DNA from: JBFMAI01 sp040755725
Lineage (GTDB): Bacteria; Planctomycetota; Phycisphaerae; UBA1845; Fen-1342
Reading direction: 5' to 3'
Assembly: GCA_040755725.1 (NCBI GenBank)
Contig: JBFMAI010000037.1
Coordinates: 1-64,000 of the forward strand
DNA: 64,000 nt
In this document: piece by piece, positions 43,893 to 51,968 of the stretch
Position numbering within the stretch: position 1 is the first letter of the stretch
Layout of the letters: each line of letters starts with the position of its first letter
Translations under genes and position numbers: made by a program
Notes under the pieces: model-generated
The model's input: the letters and a program-made list of their open reading frames with translations, nothing else
Told to the model about the DNA's origin: nothing
The model's database searches: none

Positions 43893-45023
43893 TTACAGCC
43901 CGATCAGCCCCAGGACCCACCCCAGTATCTCGCGCGCGGCCTGATAGCCCCACGGCCACACGGAGTCGTCCAGCTCGGCCGTGGAAAAGTCCTGCCCGCC
44001 CAGCAGTCGCTCGTTGGCGCACGTGGTGTCCATCAGGTCGTTGCAGTCCGCGGTGTGGACCAGCCCCAGCAGGTGGCCGACTTCGTGGGCCACCGTGTTG
44101 CCCAGGGCCTGGGCCATCTGTTCCAGCGTCGGGGTGACGAAGAACGCCCCGCGGTAGCTCCCGGTATAGACGATCGCGCGGTCGGACGGGTCGGCGTTGA
44201 ACGTGTCGATCTGCTGCGAGATGGCGAACGCCTGGCTGTCCCGCCCGCCGAAATACACCGTGCTGTGCGCCACCGTCGGTTCGGGGTCGTCGTCGGAGTT
44301 GAGCACAGTGAGGTCGAAGCCGGCGTAGCGCTCGGCGACGATCTCCTGGACGCGGTCTTTGAGCCGCTCGGTCACGGTGTCGGGCAGGCCGACGTCGATC
44401 GCGCTGAACGGCGATAGGTTGTAGACCCCCACGTTCGGGATGATGACGTTGGTGCCGCCCGCCCAGTTGAGGAATACGAGCTGCGCCTGGGGGTCCGGCA
44501 CGCCAACGGCCCGCTCGATGCGCAGCGCCACCTCGTACTTCCCGGTGGAGCGTTCCCCGGGGTAGGCGATGATGCCGAGGTAGTAGTCCCCCTCGTCGCC
44601 GCGGAGAACGATGTCGAGCAGCGGATTGAGGTCGTTGCCGTCGGGATCGCGGTCGTCATTCATCGCGACCAGGTACTCACGATCGTCGAAAACCGCCACG
44701 ACCGCGTCCAGCGAGCCGGACACCCGTTGCACGTCCGCGACGATCCGGTCGCCGGCGGCCAGCCGGCCCAGCGCGTACACGTCGGTGTCGGCGGCGCGGT
44801 CAATCGTGCCGGTAAAACGCAGCTTACCGCCGGCGTCGAACGCCAGGGCGGTGGCCGTCGGCAGCGAGTCATTCGCTTCCTTGTCCAGCGCGAGCGGGTC
44901 GCTGGACTGGTTGTTGGGTTTGTTCGGTGTGGGCAGGGGGCACCCGCCCAGCAGGACCGGGGCGAGGGTGCTCAGCAGCAGGGCGACCCGGGGACGCCTC
45001 CTGGTGCGCGGGCGACGCATCAT
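43893..45023 (-). CDS. Metzincin-type zinc metalloprotease lipoprotein
   Basis: 376 residues from the double ATG at 45023. N-terminal RRPRVALLLSTLAPVLLGGC is a lipoprotein signal with C28 in LLGGC. The catalytic site is H313-E314-x2-H317-x5-H323 (HEVGHLLGLVH), the HExxHxxGxxH pattern of metzincins, followed by a possible Met-turn in DLMDTTC. The N-terminal half holds a beta-sandwich pre-peptidase domain (KLRFTGTIDRAADTDVYAL). Paralogue of the gene just upstream. Substrates unknown. Confidence 0.82.
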   Translation of the reverse strand: MMRRPRTRRRPRVALLLSTLAPVLLGGCPLPTPNKPNNQSSDPLALDKEANDSLPTATALAFDAGGKLRFTGTIDRAADTDVYALGRLAAGDRIVADVQRVSGSLDAVVAVFDDREYLVAMNDDRDPDGNDLNPLLDIVLRGDEGDYYLGIIAYPGERSTGKYEVALRIERAVGVPDPQAQLVFLNWAGGTNVIIPNVGVYNLSPFSAIDVGLPDTVTERLKDRVQEIVAERYAGFDLTVLNSDDDPEPTVAHSTVYFGGRDSQAFAISQQIDTFNADPSDRAIVYTGSYRGAFFVTPTLEQMAQALGNTVAHEVGHLLGLVHTADCNDLMDTTCANERLLGGQDFSTAELDDSVWPWGYQAAREILGWVLGLIGL

Positions 45024-45037
45024 GGACCACCATGAAC

Positions 45038-46249
45038 TCATGGATCCAGGTGCAGGCACGTCCCGCACCGGCTGTGCAACTCGTCGCGCACCAGGGCCCG
45101 CAGCGCGACCTTCCGGCGCATTCTGGGGTCGTCCCAGCTCTTTGACAAGTCGCTCTTCTTGGCGCCGGGCTTCACGCCCACCGTTTCGGCCAGGCGCTGG
45201 GGCGAGTTCTCATACCCCACTGGAAAGACGCTTTGCTCCAGCGGGCCGCGCAGGAAACTCTGGTCGCCCGCTAGGTCCCACGCCGTGCCGGTCGTGTCCA
45301 TGATGTCTTCCGGCAGGCGCGTGTGGAACAGGCCCAGCAGGTGGCCGAATTCGTGGCTGGCGACGTTGCCGACCATCTGCCCCATTTCTTCGGCATCCAG
45401 GCCCATCATCGAGAAGTCCGCGAAGCTGCCCACATAGATGATGGCGCTTTGCCAGCGGTCCGCGTTGTACTGGTCCACGTTGTCGGCCAACCCCAGCAGG
45501 CGGGTGTCGTAGCCGCCAAAATGGAGCGTCGCGTAGGGGCCGCTGGTCGGCGGCGGGCCGTCATCCGACGACAGCACCGTCACATTGTAGCCCGCGTAAT
45601 CTTCGCGCATCGCCGCGACGATCGCCGCCTTCACACTCTCCGTCGCGCCGGCGTACGGTTCCCCGAGGTCGGCGGCATCAAACGCCCCGAACGACAAGCC
45701 CGCGCGGGCGTGGACGCTGATGTCGCGACCGCCCGCGAAGTTCAGCCACACCACCTGACGCCGCGGGGCCGGCACGTCCCCGGCGGACTGCCGACGGACG
45801 CGCAGCCGGTAGTCCCCGCCGCTGCCGCCGTACGCCGCCGCCACGCCCAGGTAGAGCGTGTCGCTGTCGCCGCGGACGATGTGCGCGAGCGGCGTCGAGG
45901 CGGAGACGATCTGCCGTTGTAGCAGGTCGAAGTTCTGGTCGAGCAGCACGAGCAGGAACGAGCTGCGGCCCGAGACGCCGCTATCATCGAAGACGGTCCA
46001 TTCCTCGCCGGCTTCCGCGGCCCCCAGCGAAATCAGCTTGTATTCGCCGGACCCCGCGACGCGACCGCTGACGGACGTGTCGCGGTCCGCGGTCGTCCCC
46101 GCCACCGTCGCGGCGGGCGTGCCGTGGCTGTCGGTGACCCCCGCCACCACGCTGATGAGATCACTCGTGTCGTTTCCGTTGTTCGTTTGCGGTAGGCAGC
46201 CGCTACACAGCGCGGCCGCCGCGCAAGCCAGCAATAGGTGAAGCCGCAT
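45038..46249 (-). CDS. Metzincin-type zinc metalloprotease, tandem paralogue
   Basis: 403 residues from ATG 46249 (GGAGAGAAG before it). Short signal RLHLLLACAAAALCSGC with lipobox-like end at C18. Catalytic H299-E300-x2-H303-x5-H309 (HEFGHLLGLFH) and DIMDTTG Met-turn candidate. Shares with its neighbour the order beta-sandwich, VVWLNFAGG, NVTVLSSDDGP, YNADRW, HExxH and ends of the type PVGYENSPQRLAETVG. It carries an additional basic C-terminal tail with CGTC (RCGTCLHLDP). It ends 15 bases before its paralogue starts, so a tandem duplication in one operon. Confidence 0.82.
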   Translation of the reverse strand: MRLHLLLACAAAALCSGCLPQTNNGNDTSDLISVVAGVTDSHGTPAATVAGTTADRDTSVSGRVAGSGEYKLISLGAAEAGEEWTVFDDSGVSGRSSFLLVLLDQNFDLLQRQIVSASTPLAHIVRGDSDTLYLGVAAAYGGSGGDYRLRVRRQSAGDVPAPRRQVVWLNFAGGRDISVHARAGLSFGAFDAADLGEPYAGATESVKAAIVAAMREDYAGYNVTVLSSDDGPPPTSGPYATLHFGGYDTRLLGLADNVDQYNADRWQSAIIYVGSFADFSMMGLDAEEMGQMVGNVASHEFGHLLGLFHTRLPEDIMDTTGTAWDLAGDQSFLRGPLEQSVFPVGYENSPQRLAETVGVKPGAKKSDLSKSWDDPRMRRKVALRALVRDELHSRCGTCLHLDP

Positions 46250-46827
46250 GTCTTCTCTCCCCGGCACCGCGACCAGGCCCACCCGACCGCGACCGCGAAG
46301 GGAGGCCGGCGGCGGATAACGCGGCCGGCCCCGGGTCGCGTGCGGGACTGGTGCGCGGGGCCAGGGGAACTATCCAAATTGGGAAAGGCCGGGGAGAAAC
46401 GCGACGCGCAGAAAGTGGCATTTTTTCGCGTGCGTCCGGGAATGGCGTGGTGGGGAACAGGGAACGGGGAACAGGGAGCGTGGAACATTGTGCCGGGGAG
46501 GGCGCGGGGGGCCCACGTCCGCGAAGGCACATGGGGGCCGCGTGGAGGGCGCGCGTTGGTCCCCCGTGTTATCAGGCCCTCCGACCGCCACCGGGCTTCG
46601 CGCCGCGCGGCGGCGACCGCACGACCATGCGCATGTGCTCAGGCGAGCCGCGGATGCCGGCGGCCACTCCCTTCCTTCTCTTCTCTGCGGCCTCGGCGAT
46701 TCTCGGCGTCTCCGCGGCGAATAATCCACGGCGGTGGCGACTGATGATCGCGCGGGGACGATCCGATGAAGAAAGCGGCCGGTCCGGCGTCTGCCGGTCG
46801 CATTGCGCCCCGGCCGAGGTGGTTGCG
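46250..46827. other. Divergent intergenic region rich in repeats
   Basis: Between the metalloprotease operon (minus) and PilZ gene (plus). Holds CCGCGACCGCGAAGGG at about 46286 (NRDREG family), GGGAACA/GGGAACG heptamers at 46450-46480, and a TCTCTGCGG...GGCGTCTCCGCGG block at 46679-46730 that resembles the CACAGAGA family. An open frame across part of it is not protein-like. Confidence 0.4.
46450..46480. repeat. Intergenic heptamer repeat
   Basis: GGGAACA, GGGAACG, GGGAACA, GGGAGCG in tandem. It is the same unit as in murD, opposite orientation, and similar to the arms in dnaE. Confidence 0.75.
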
Positions 46828-47217
46828 ATGGATGCCGAGAAAATCGTCAAGATGACGCCGGAATCGATCAACGCGATGGTCGAGTCGCAACAGGTGCAGG
46901 CCGTCGCCAAACAGCCCCCGGGACGCCGACGCGAGTCGCGTTGGCCCTTCCCCGGAACCGTCGAGCTGTGGCTGCCGCAGGAGTGCTACGGCGAGCGGCA
47001 CGTCCTGGCCACGCTGCACAACCTCAGCCACCACGGGCTGGCCATGCGCACCCGCCGGCCGATACCCAAAGACACCCGGGTCTCGCTGGCCATTCATCTG
47101 CCGGAGCTGAGCTGCTACGGTTACGGCGTCATTCGCCACTGCACGCGGGCCCACGTCGGCTATCTCGTGGGCGTGGAGTTCGTCTTCGAGTCCGAGGAGG
47201 ACGACGCGGAGACGTAG
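46828..47217 (+). CDS. PilZ domain protein
   Basis: 129 residues from ATG 46828; a GTG three codons upstream is an alternative. After a helical N-terminus (KMTPESINAMVESQQVQAV) comes a PilZ domain with RRESR (R-x3-R motif in GRRRESRW) and NLSHHG (N-x-S-x2-G), the two halves of the c-di-GMP site, followed by VGVEFVFE. Likely a c-di-GMP receptor. It is followed by family-A and E repeats and then the M16 gene. Confidence 0.8.
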   Translation: MDAEKIVKMTPESINAMVESQQVQAVAKQPPGRRRESRWPFPGTVELWLPQECYGERHVLATLHNLSHHGLAMRTRRPIPKDTRVSLAIHLPELSCYGYGVIRHCTRAHVGYLVGVEFVFESEEDDAET

Positions 47218-47271
47218 GAGCTGTCGCCACGCCCCTCCCGCTCCGAGCGGGCTTGGGGGGCGCACTCCTCC

Positions 47272-47288
47272 GCGGGCGAGACGCCCGC
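47272..47288. repeat. Pentaloop palindrome (family A), intergenic
   Basis: Arms GCGGGC (47272-47277) and GCCCGC (47283-47288), loop GAGAC, the reverse complement of GTCTC. The only copy of this family found outside a coding region in the window. Confidence 0.75.
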
Positions 47289-47291
47289 ACT

Positions 47292-47312
47292 CCCCTCCCT
47301 TTCAGGGAGGGG
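47292..47312. repeat. AGGGAGGGG palindrome (family E), upstream of M16 gene
   Basis: Perfect arms CCCCTCCC (47292-47299) and GGGAGGGG (47305-47312), loop TTTCA, followed by TTGGGGGAGGG. Confidence 0.75.
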
Positions 47313-47367
47313 TTGGGGGAGGGTTGGGTCTTCGAGCGCGTGTGCCCGCCGGTCGCGTCCCCGCGTC

Positions 47368-47396
47368 TTACCGGCCCGGCAACCCGTCGCTACAAT
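47368..47396 (+). promoter_or_regulatory. Candidate promoter of the M16 gene
   Basis: TTACCG (47368-47373) and TACAAT (47391-47396) with 17 bases between, seven bases before the ATG at 47403. If used, the message would be nearly leaderless, so this is tentative. Confidence 0.3.
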
Positions 47397-47402
47397 TCGT
47401 CG

Positions 47403-48641
47403 ATGCACTCACGTTTCGTCGAACAGGTGTTGCCCAACGGGCTCCGCGTCATCTGTGAGGTCATGCCGCGCGTGCGCTCCGCGTCGGCCGCGTTCCTCGC
47501 GCGGACCGGCGCGCGGCATGAGACGCCGCCGGAGCACGGCGTGAGCCATTTCCTTGAGCACATGTGCTTCAAGGGGACGGCGCGGCGCAGTTCGCACGAG
47601 GTGAACGTGCGTTTCGACGAGCTGGGCAGCATCTACAACGCCTACACCAGCAAAGAGCACACGGTCTACTACGGGTGGGTGCCGGCGGCGCGGCTCGACG
47701 AGCAGATCGAGCTGCTGGCCGACCTGATGCGCCCCAGCCTGCCGCCCGCGGAGTTCGAGACTGAACGCCACGTGATCCTCGAAGAAATCGCCATGAGCGA
47801 CGACAACTTCGATCGGCGGGTGTGGAACTTCGTCCACGAGGTCGCCTTCGGCCACCACCCCCTGGCGCACGAGGTGCTCGGCGAGAAGGAGACGATCCAG
47901 GGGTTGCCGCACGCGCGGCTCACGGATTACCACCGACGCCGCTACGCCCCGAACAACCTGTGCCTGATCGCCGCCGGGGCCGTCGAGCCGGAGGCGGTGT
48001 TCGCGGCGGCAGGGCGGCACTGCGGCGATTGGTCGCGGGCGAGTAACGGGGCGACGGCGAGCGGGTCGCTGCCGGCCCTATCGACTGGGACGCACAAGCT
48101 GCGGCTGGAACGCTTCAAGCAGCAGTCGCTCGTGCTACTGTATCCGTCGGTGCCGCGCGGCGACGCGGACGCGGAGAACGTCGAGGCGTTCACGCACCTG
48201 TTCGGCGGCCACAACTCGCGGTGCTACTGGAACATCGTGCAGAAGGGCATCTGCACCGAGGCGGGGGCGCTGTGGGTCGGCTACGAGGACTGCGGGCTGC
48301 TGGCCCTGTTCGCCGACGGCGAGCCGGAGCGATGCGAAGAGATGCTCGCCGCCCTGCGTGGGCAGGTGCGCGAGCTGTTGACCGACGGCATCCGGGCCGA
48401 CGAAGTGCAGCGCGTCAAGAACCAACGCCGCACGCACTTGGCGCTGGAAGCAGAGAACCCGCGCACACGCGTGATGCAGCTTGTGGATGACCTGGAAACG
48501 CATGACCGGCCGCGCACGGCCGACGCACGCCTCGCCGCCGTCGAGGCCGTCACCGTCCGGTCGATCCAGCGCTACCTGGAGCGGTGCCCGCTCGACGGCG
48601 ATGGCCTGCTGCTGTCCTGCGGGCCCCGTGGCTGGCCGTAG
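47403..48641 (+). CDS. M16 family zinc peptidase (pitrilysin-like)
   Basis: 412 residues. Inverted zinc motif H49-F-L-E52-H53 (HFLEH) and third ligand E128 in ERHVILEEI, 75 residues later as in the family. Other signs: GVSHFLEHMCFKGT, SKEHTVYY, HPLAHEVLGEKETI and the second-half domain with RLERFKQQSLVLLYPSVPRG. It ends LLLSCGPRGW. It has no signal peptide, so a processing peptidase of the cytoplasm or one secreted otherwise. The frame is open upstream into PilZ; ATG 47403 is the logical start. Confidence 0.88.
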   Translation: MHSRFVEQVLPNGLRVICEVMPRVRSASAAFLARTGARHETPPEHGVSHFLEHMCFKGTARRSSHEVNVRFDELGSIYNAYTSKEHTVYYGWVPAARLDEQIELLADLMRPSLPPAEFETERHVILEEIAMSDDNFDRRVWNFVHEVAFGHHPLAHEVLGEKETIQGLPHARLTDYHRRRYAPNNLCLIAAGAVEPEAVFAAAGRHCGDWSRASNGATASGSLPALSTGTHKLRLERFKQQSLVLLYPSVPRGDADAENVEAFTHLFGGHNSRCYWNIVQKGICTEAGALWVGYEDCGLLALFADGEPERCEEMLAALRGQVRELLTDGIRADEVQRVKNQRRTHLALEAENPRTRVMQLVDDLETHDRPRTADARLAAVEAVTVRSIQRYLERCPLDGDGLLLSCGPRGWP

Positions 48642-49212
48642 GGGCTGTCCGACGAACCCATCTTGCACTAGCAGTTCCTGAACAGGACCCACGACGCAAG
48701 TGATGGGGCGCGGAGCCCCCGCACTGGCGTGCGGGGTTCTGATTGGCGCCCCAAGGGACGAGATCGGGGAAGGTTCGGGTTCTGCGGCAGGTCCGGCGCT
48801 ATCAACCGGCGCCCCCCGTTACCGCCGGAACCGCCGGTTTCGGTGCGGCGCCCTCCGGTACAGGCGGAACGGTGACCGCTGACCAATAGTCCGATAATAC
48901 AACGCACTTGTCACAAGGTTTCTTATCGGCTCGTGCTCCGAGTCGCTGGATGTTTCATTGACGCGGGGGACCGTTCGGAGTACGCTACCTTTGAGGAGCA
49001 GGTGATGTGCCGCGTCGCTGCGGAACCAGTTGCAGCCAGATCGAAATGACGCGGCCTTTGGAGGAGTGTAAGCAGGGTTCACGGTCTGCAACGAGTTGCG
49101 TAAGCGTAGGACTAGGCGCGATTCCGCATCGCGCGAGTGTATCGTTCCGGAGGTTGGGCCAGTGGCCACGCGAGGTCGACTCTGACCAATGGCCCCTATG
49201 GAGGAGATTGCG
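48642..49212. other. Long leader region of the PEP-CTERM gene
   Basis: Starts with the family-B repeat at 48688-48736. From 48890 to 49210 the sequence is visibly less GC-rich than the neighbours (for example TAATACAACGCACTTGTCAC, TTTGAGGAGCAGG). It could be a long 5' untranslated leader or hold a small RNA, but no fold was established. GGAGGAG at 49200 is the ribosome site. Confidence 0.4.
48688..48736. repeat. Bipartite hairpin repeat (family B), copy 4
   Basis: Hairpin 1 CCCACGAC/GTGATGGG with GCAA loop (48688-48707, two mismatched positions) and hairpin 2 CCCCGCAC/GTGCGGGG (48717-48724, 48729-48736), loop TGGC, perfect. Same order and loop bases as the 12240 copy. Confidence 0.8.
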
Positions 49213-49836
49213 ATGAGGAAACTTTTGGTCTTGGCGGCGGTCGTCGCATTGTGCGGCGTCGCCAGCGCTCAGAATCTGTTCACGAACCCCGGCTTTGAGA
49301 CCGGCACGTTTGCGGGTTGGACGGTGAAGCCGACGGCGAACGGCCAGTCAAGTCCGCCGGAAACCGTCGCCATGTACGACATCGACGGCGCCGGGCCGTT
49401 GCCGGATTCGCTGGCGGCGAAATTCGCCGTGGGACAGGTCACGTTCCAGAGCGGCGTGCAGTGCGGTATGGAACTGACGCAGAGCCTGGCGTTGACCGCG
49501 GGACAGCAGTACACGTTCGACTTTGACTTGTCGACGGAGGGGAAGAGCTCGACCGGCAATGCCGCGGGCGGCAATTTCTACCTGATCGTCAATGGCGTGT
49601 CGATCGCCGAGTGGCTGTCGGGCGGCATTGGTGGTAGCTACGGTTTCAACAAGTACTACCACATGACGGCCAACTACACGCCAGCCGCCGGTGGCAACTA
49701 CGACATCGGCCTGCGGATCACGCGGCCGTACACCTGCCCCGGTGACGTGTTCCAGTACGTCGACAATGCCGTCGCGGTTCCCGAGCCGGCGACCGTCGGC
49801 CTGCTGGCCCTGGGCCTGCTGCTGCGCCGTCGCTAG
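49213..49836 (+). CDS. PEP-CTERM sorting domain protein
   Basis: 207 residues. ATG 49213 after GGAGGAG. Signal peptide KLLVLAAVVALCGVASA. A beta-sandwich body with NLFTNPGFETGTFAGW opening (a carbohydrate-binding-like or DUF642-like pattern) and no catalytic site. The terminal signal VPEPATVGLLALGLLLRRR is a short PEP-CTERM for exosortase processing. A strong terminator follows at 49873. Confidence 0.85.
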   Translation: MRKLLVLAAVVALCGVASAQNLFTNPGFETGTFAGWTVKPTANGQSSPPETVAMYDIDGAGPLPDSLAAKFAVGQVTFQSGVQCGMELTQSLALTAGQQYTFDFDLSTEGKSSTGNAAGGNFYLIVNGVSIAEWLSGGIGGSYGFNKYYHMTANYTPAAGGNYDIGLRITRPYTCPGDVFQYVDNAVAVPEPATVGLLALGLLLRRR

Positions 49837-49872
49837 TAGCTGCGTCTTTCCATTTGTCTGTGACTCTCACGC

Positions 49873-49910
49873 GGGCCGCTCGGCGCTGGTCGAGCGGCCC
49901 TCGCCTTTTG
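49873..49910 (+). terminator. Rho-independent terminator
   Basis: Perfect ten-base stem GGGCCGCTCG (49873-49882) and CGAGCGGCCC (49891-49900), loop of eight bases, then TCGCCTTTTG. It ends the PEP-CTERM gene transcript. Confidence 0.75.
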
Positions 49911-49950
49911 TACAATGCGCGGGGATTGGCCTTGGGCAGGAGGCGAAAAC

Positions 49951-51594
49951 ATGAGAACCGGACAAATCAGTGGGCTGGTGGTGGGGTTGCTGGTCGCCGC
50001 CGCGGCGGCGCAGAATGCCCCGTTCGTGTCGATGACGGACCAAGGAGCGAGCGGCGCGCCGCAGACCGCATCCGTCCCCACGCCGTGGCCGACGCCGTGG
50101 CGGACGGAGTCCCTCGACGACGCCCTCGGCTTGTTCACGCGGGCCGATCGCGGCCCCGCAGACATCGCGACGGGTGAAGGCGCGAACGGTGCCACCGGGC
50201 CGGCGTGGCCCGACTTGGCGGCCCCACGCGGCTGGATCGGCTGGCCGATGCGCGGCAATGGGCCCGCCAATACTTACCGCACGCGCGGGCTCGGTCCGGT
50301 TTGGGTCCGCAACACGTGGACGTACGCCCCCGCCGGCTACCGCGTGTGGCGGCCCGCGGTCGCGCCCGATGGGACGATCTACGTCACGACGGTGCGTTTC
50401 CCGACGAGCGGCGTCGAGGGTCGGCTGGCTGCCCTGAACCCGGACGGGACCGTCAAATGGTCTGTGGCGTTGACCAACGCGGCCGGCATTCCCGTATGGG
50501 CGTCGTCCACGCCGGTCATTGACGACGCCGGCAATCTCTATGTGGCCTGGGCGCACGACCGTGACTTCAAGCAACTAACTTGCCTGTCGTTCGACACGGA
50601 CGGCAAGGTGCGCTGGCGGTTCGAGCCGAACATCGAGCTCGAAACCGCGTCGCACCAGGAGCCGGTACTGGCCAACGGCGTGCTCTACGCCGCTCTGGAT
50701 ACCAGCTTCTACATCGGCAACCCGACCCACCGGGCGTCGATCTTCGCGTTGAACCCGGCCAACGGGCAGCCGCTGTGGCACTGGCGGTCGCCGAACCTGG
50801 ACACGTTCTACGACGGACCGGCGGTCGGCGCCGACGGGGCGATCTACCAGGCGTCGGGCGCGAATTCGCTGCGGGACGCCCACGGCTGGCTGTACCGCAT
50901 TCTGCCGGATGGCAAGCTCGACTGGTCGCGCGACCTGGGCTGGGCGGGATCGAACGCCCCGCCGACGCTCGACGCCGCCGACAACATCTACTTCGGCGAC
51001 CTGGTGGGCGTCGCGTGGAAGTACACGGCGGCGGGCGCGCTGGCGTGGACGTATGACACGCTCTCCGGCCGCATCTACACGTCGCCGGCGTTGCGGGGCG
51101 GGCAGGTGCTGATCGGGGCGGCGTACGGCGGTCTGCACATCGTGAACGCGGAGACTGGGCTGCCGATCGGCGTGCTGGAGCCGACCTTCTACCCGATGGG
51201 CAAGTCGGCGGACCGGGCCGGCAATGTGTTCTTCTACTGCTTTGACGGGCCGGGCACGGTGTTCGCCTACGGGCTGCACGAGCGCCGCTGGTGGCAGGGC
51301 ACCACCGGCTCGGGCGTGTCGGTCAACGCCTGTGTGGTCGGCCGCGACGGCGTCCTGCTCGTGTCGGACAGTGAGCGGCTGAAGGCGTTCGTGGGATTCA
51401 CCGTCGGCGACCTGAATTGCGACGGGAGTGTCGATTTCGGCGATATCAACCCGTTCGTGCTGGCGCTGACGAATCCGGCCGGCTATCAAGCCGCCTATCC
51501 GGACTGCAACATCGACCTGGCCGACATCAACGGCGACGGCCGGGTCGACTTCGGCGACATCAACCCGTTCGTCCGGCTGCTGACCGTACCGTAG
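49951..51594 (+). CDS. Exported PQQ-like propeller protein with dockerin-like C-terminus
   Basis: 547 residues. AGGAGG precedes ATG 49951. Signal peptide QISGLVVGLLVAAAAAQ. After a Pro-rich linker there are repeated propeller strands with AP-x-DGTIYVTT, DDAGNLYVAW, NGVLYAALD, ADGAIYQAS, and YTSPALRGGQ, the outer-membrane assembly or PQQ-like type. The tail is the dockerin-like module. It resembles the minus-strand propellers at 5.9-8.8 kb in fold but has the sorting tail, which those lack. Function unknown. Confidence 0.75.
   Translation: MRTGQISGLVVGLLVAAAAAQNAPFVSMTDQGASGAPQTASVPTPWPTPWRTESLDDALGLFTRADRGPADIATGEGANGATGPAWPDLAAPRGWIGWPMRGNGPANTYRTRGLGPVWVRNTWTYAPAGYRVWRPAVAPDGTIYVTTVRFPTSGVEGRLAALNPDGTVKWSVALTNAAGIPVWASSTPVIDDAGNLYVAWAHDRDFKQLTCLSFDTDGKVRWRFEPNIELETASHQEPVLANGVLYAALDTSFYIGNPTHRASIFALNPANGQPLWHWRSPNLDTFYDGPAVGADGAIYQASGANSLRDAHGWLYRILPDGKLDWSRDLGWAGSNAPPTLDAADNIYFGDLVGVAWKYTAAGALAWTYDTLSGRIYTSPALRGGQVLIGAAYGGLHIVNAETGLPIGVLEPTFYPMGKSADRAGNVFFYCFDGPGTVFAYGLHERRWWQGTTGSGVSVNACVVGRDGVLLVSDSERLKAFVGFTVGDLNCDGSVDFGDINPFVLALTNPAGYQAAYPDCNIDLADINGDGRVDFGDINPFVRLLTVP
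51400..51594 (+). other. Dockerin-like C-terminal module, copy 4
   Basis: GDLNCDGSVDFGDINPFV and DINGDGRVDFGDINPFV, ending LLTVP-stop. Confidence 0.7.
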
Positions 51595-51968
51595 CGGCCG
51601 GGTGCCGCACCGGCCGTGGAGCGTTGGTTGAGGGTCGGTGCCCCACGACATGCGGGGCGGCCGCAGTCGGCTGGGCCGGCCATTGCGCGGTCGGCCGGTG
51701 TCGGCTGGGTGTTTCTCATTTGGGAGCACCGGGCTGGACGGCTTATACTAGATGACCGAGCGCGATTCGGCGGCCCCCTTGGGGAGGGCGAGCCTCCCGG
51801 CGAGCCGCGGCTCAGCAGGCCGGCAGGGTCGCCGCGGGAGACAGCCACGCCCTCCCATGCCGCATGTTCGCGTACGGCGAGCTAGCTGCACTGGGGCGGT
51901 GCGGGATCGCCGATGGGTTGCCAGTCTCGGCGACGCGCCGGCTCGCACCGTCTCCGAGGAGTAGTCCG
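51595..51968. other. Intergenic region with repeats
   Basis: No gene is supported. It starts with TAGCGGCCGGGTGCCGCACC at 51592-51611, a type also seen inside the acyl-CoA dehydrogenase gene (58576-58598), and has a GGCGAGCCTCCCGGCGAGCC repeat at about 51785. TTGGGA (51720-51725) and TATACT (51744-51749), 18 bases apart, form a tentative promoter for the next gene. GAGGAG precedes ATG 51969. Confidence 0.4.

Noticed and set aside
48819..49169. A 116-residue minus-strand frame in the PEP-CTERM leader
   Set aside because: No homology recognised and no Shine-Dalgarno; the region fits better as a leader.
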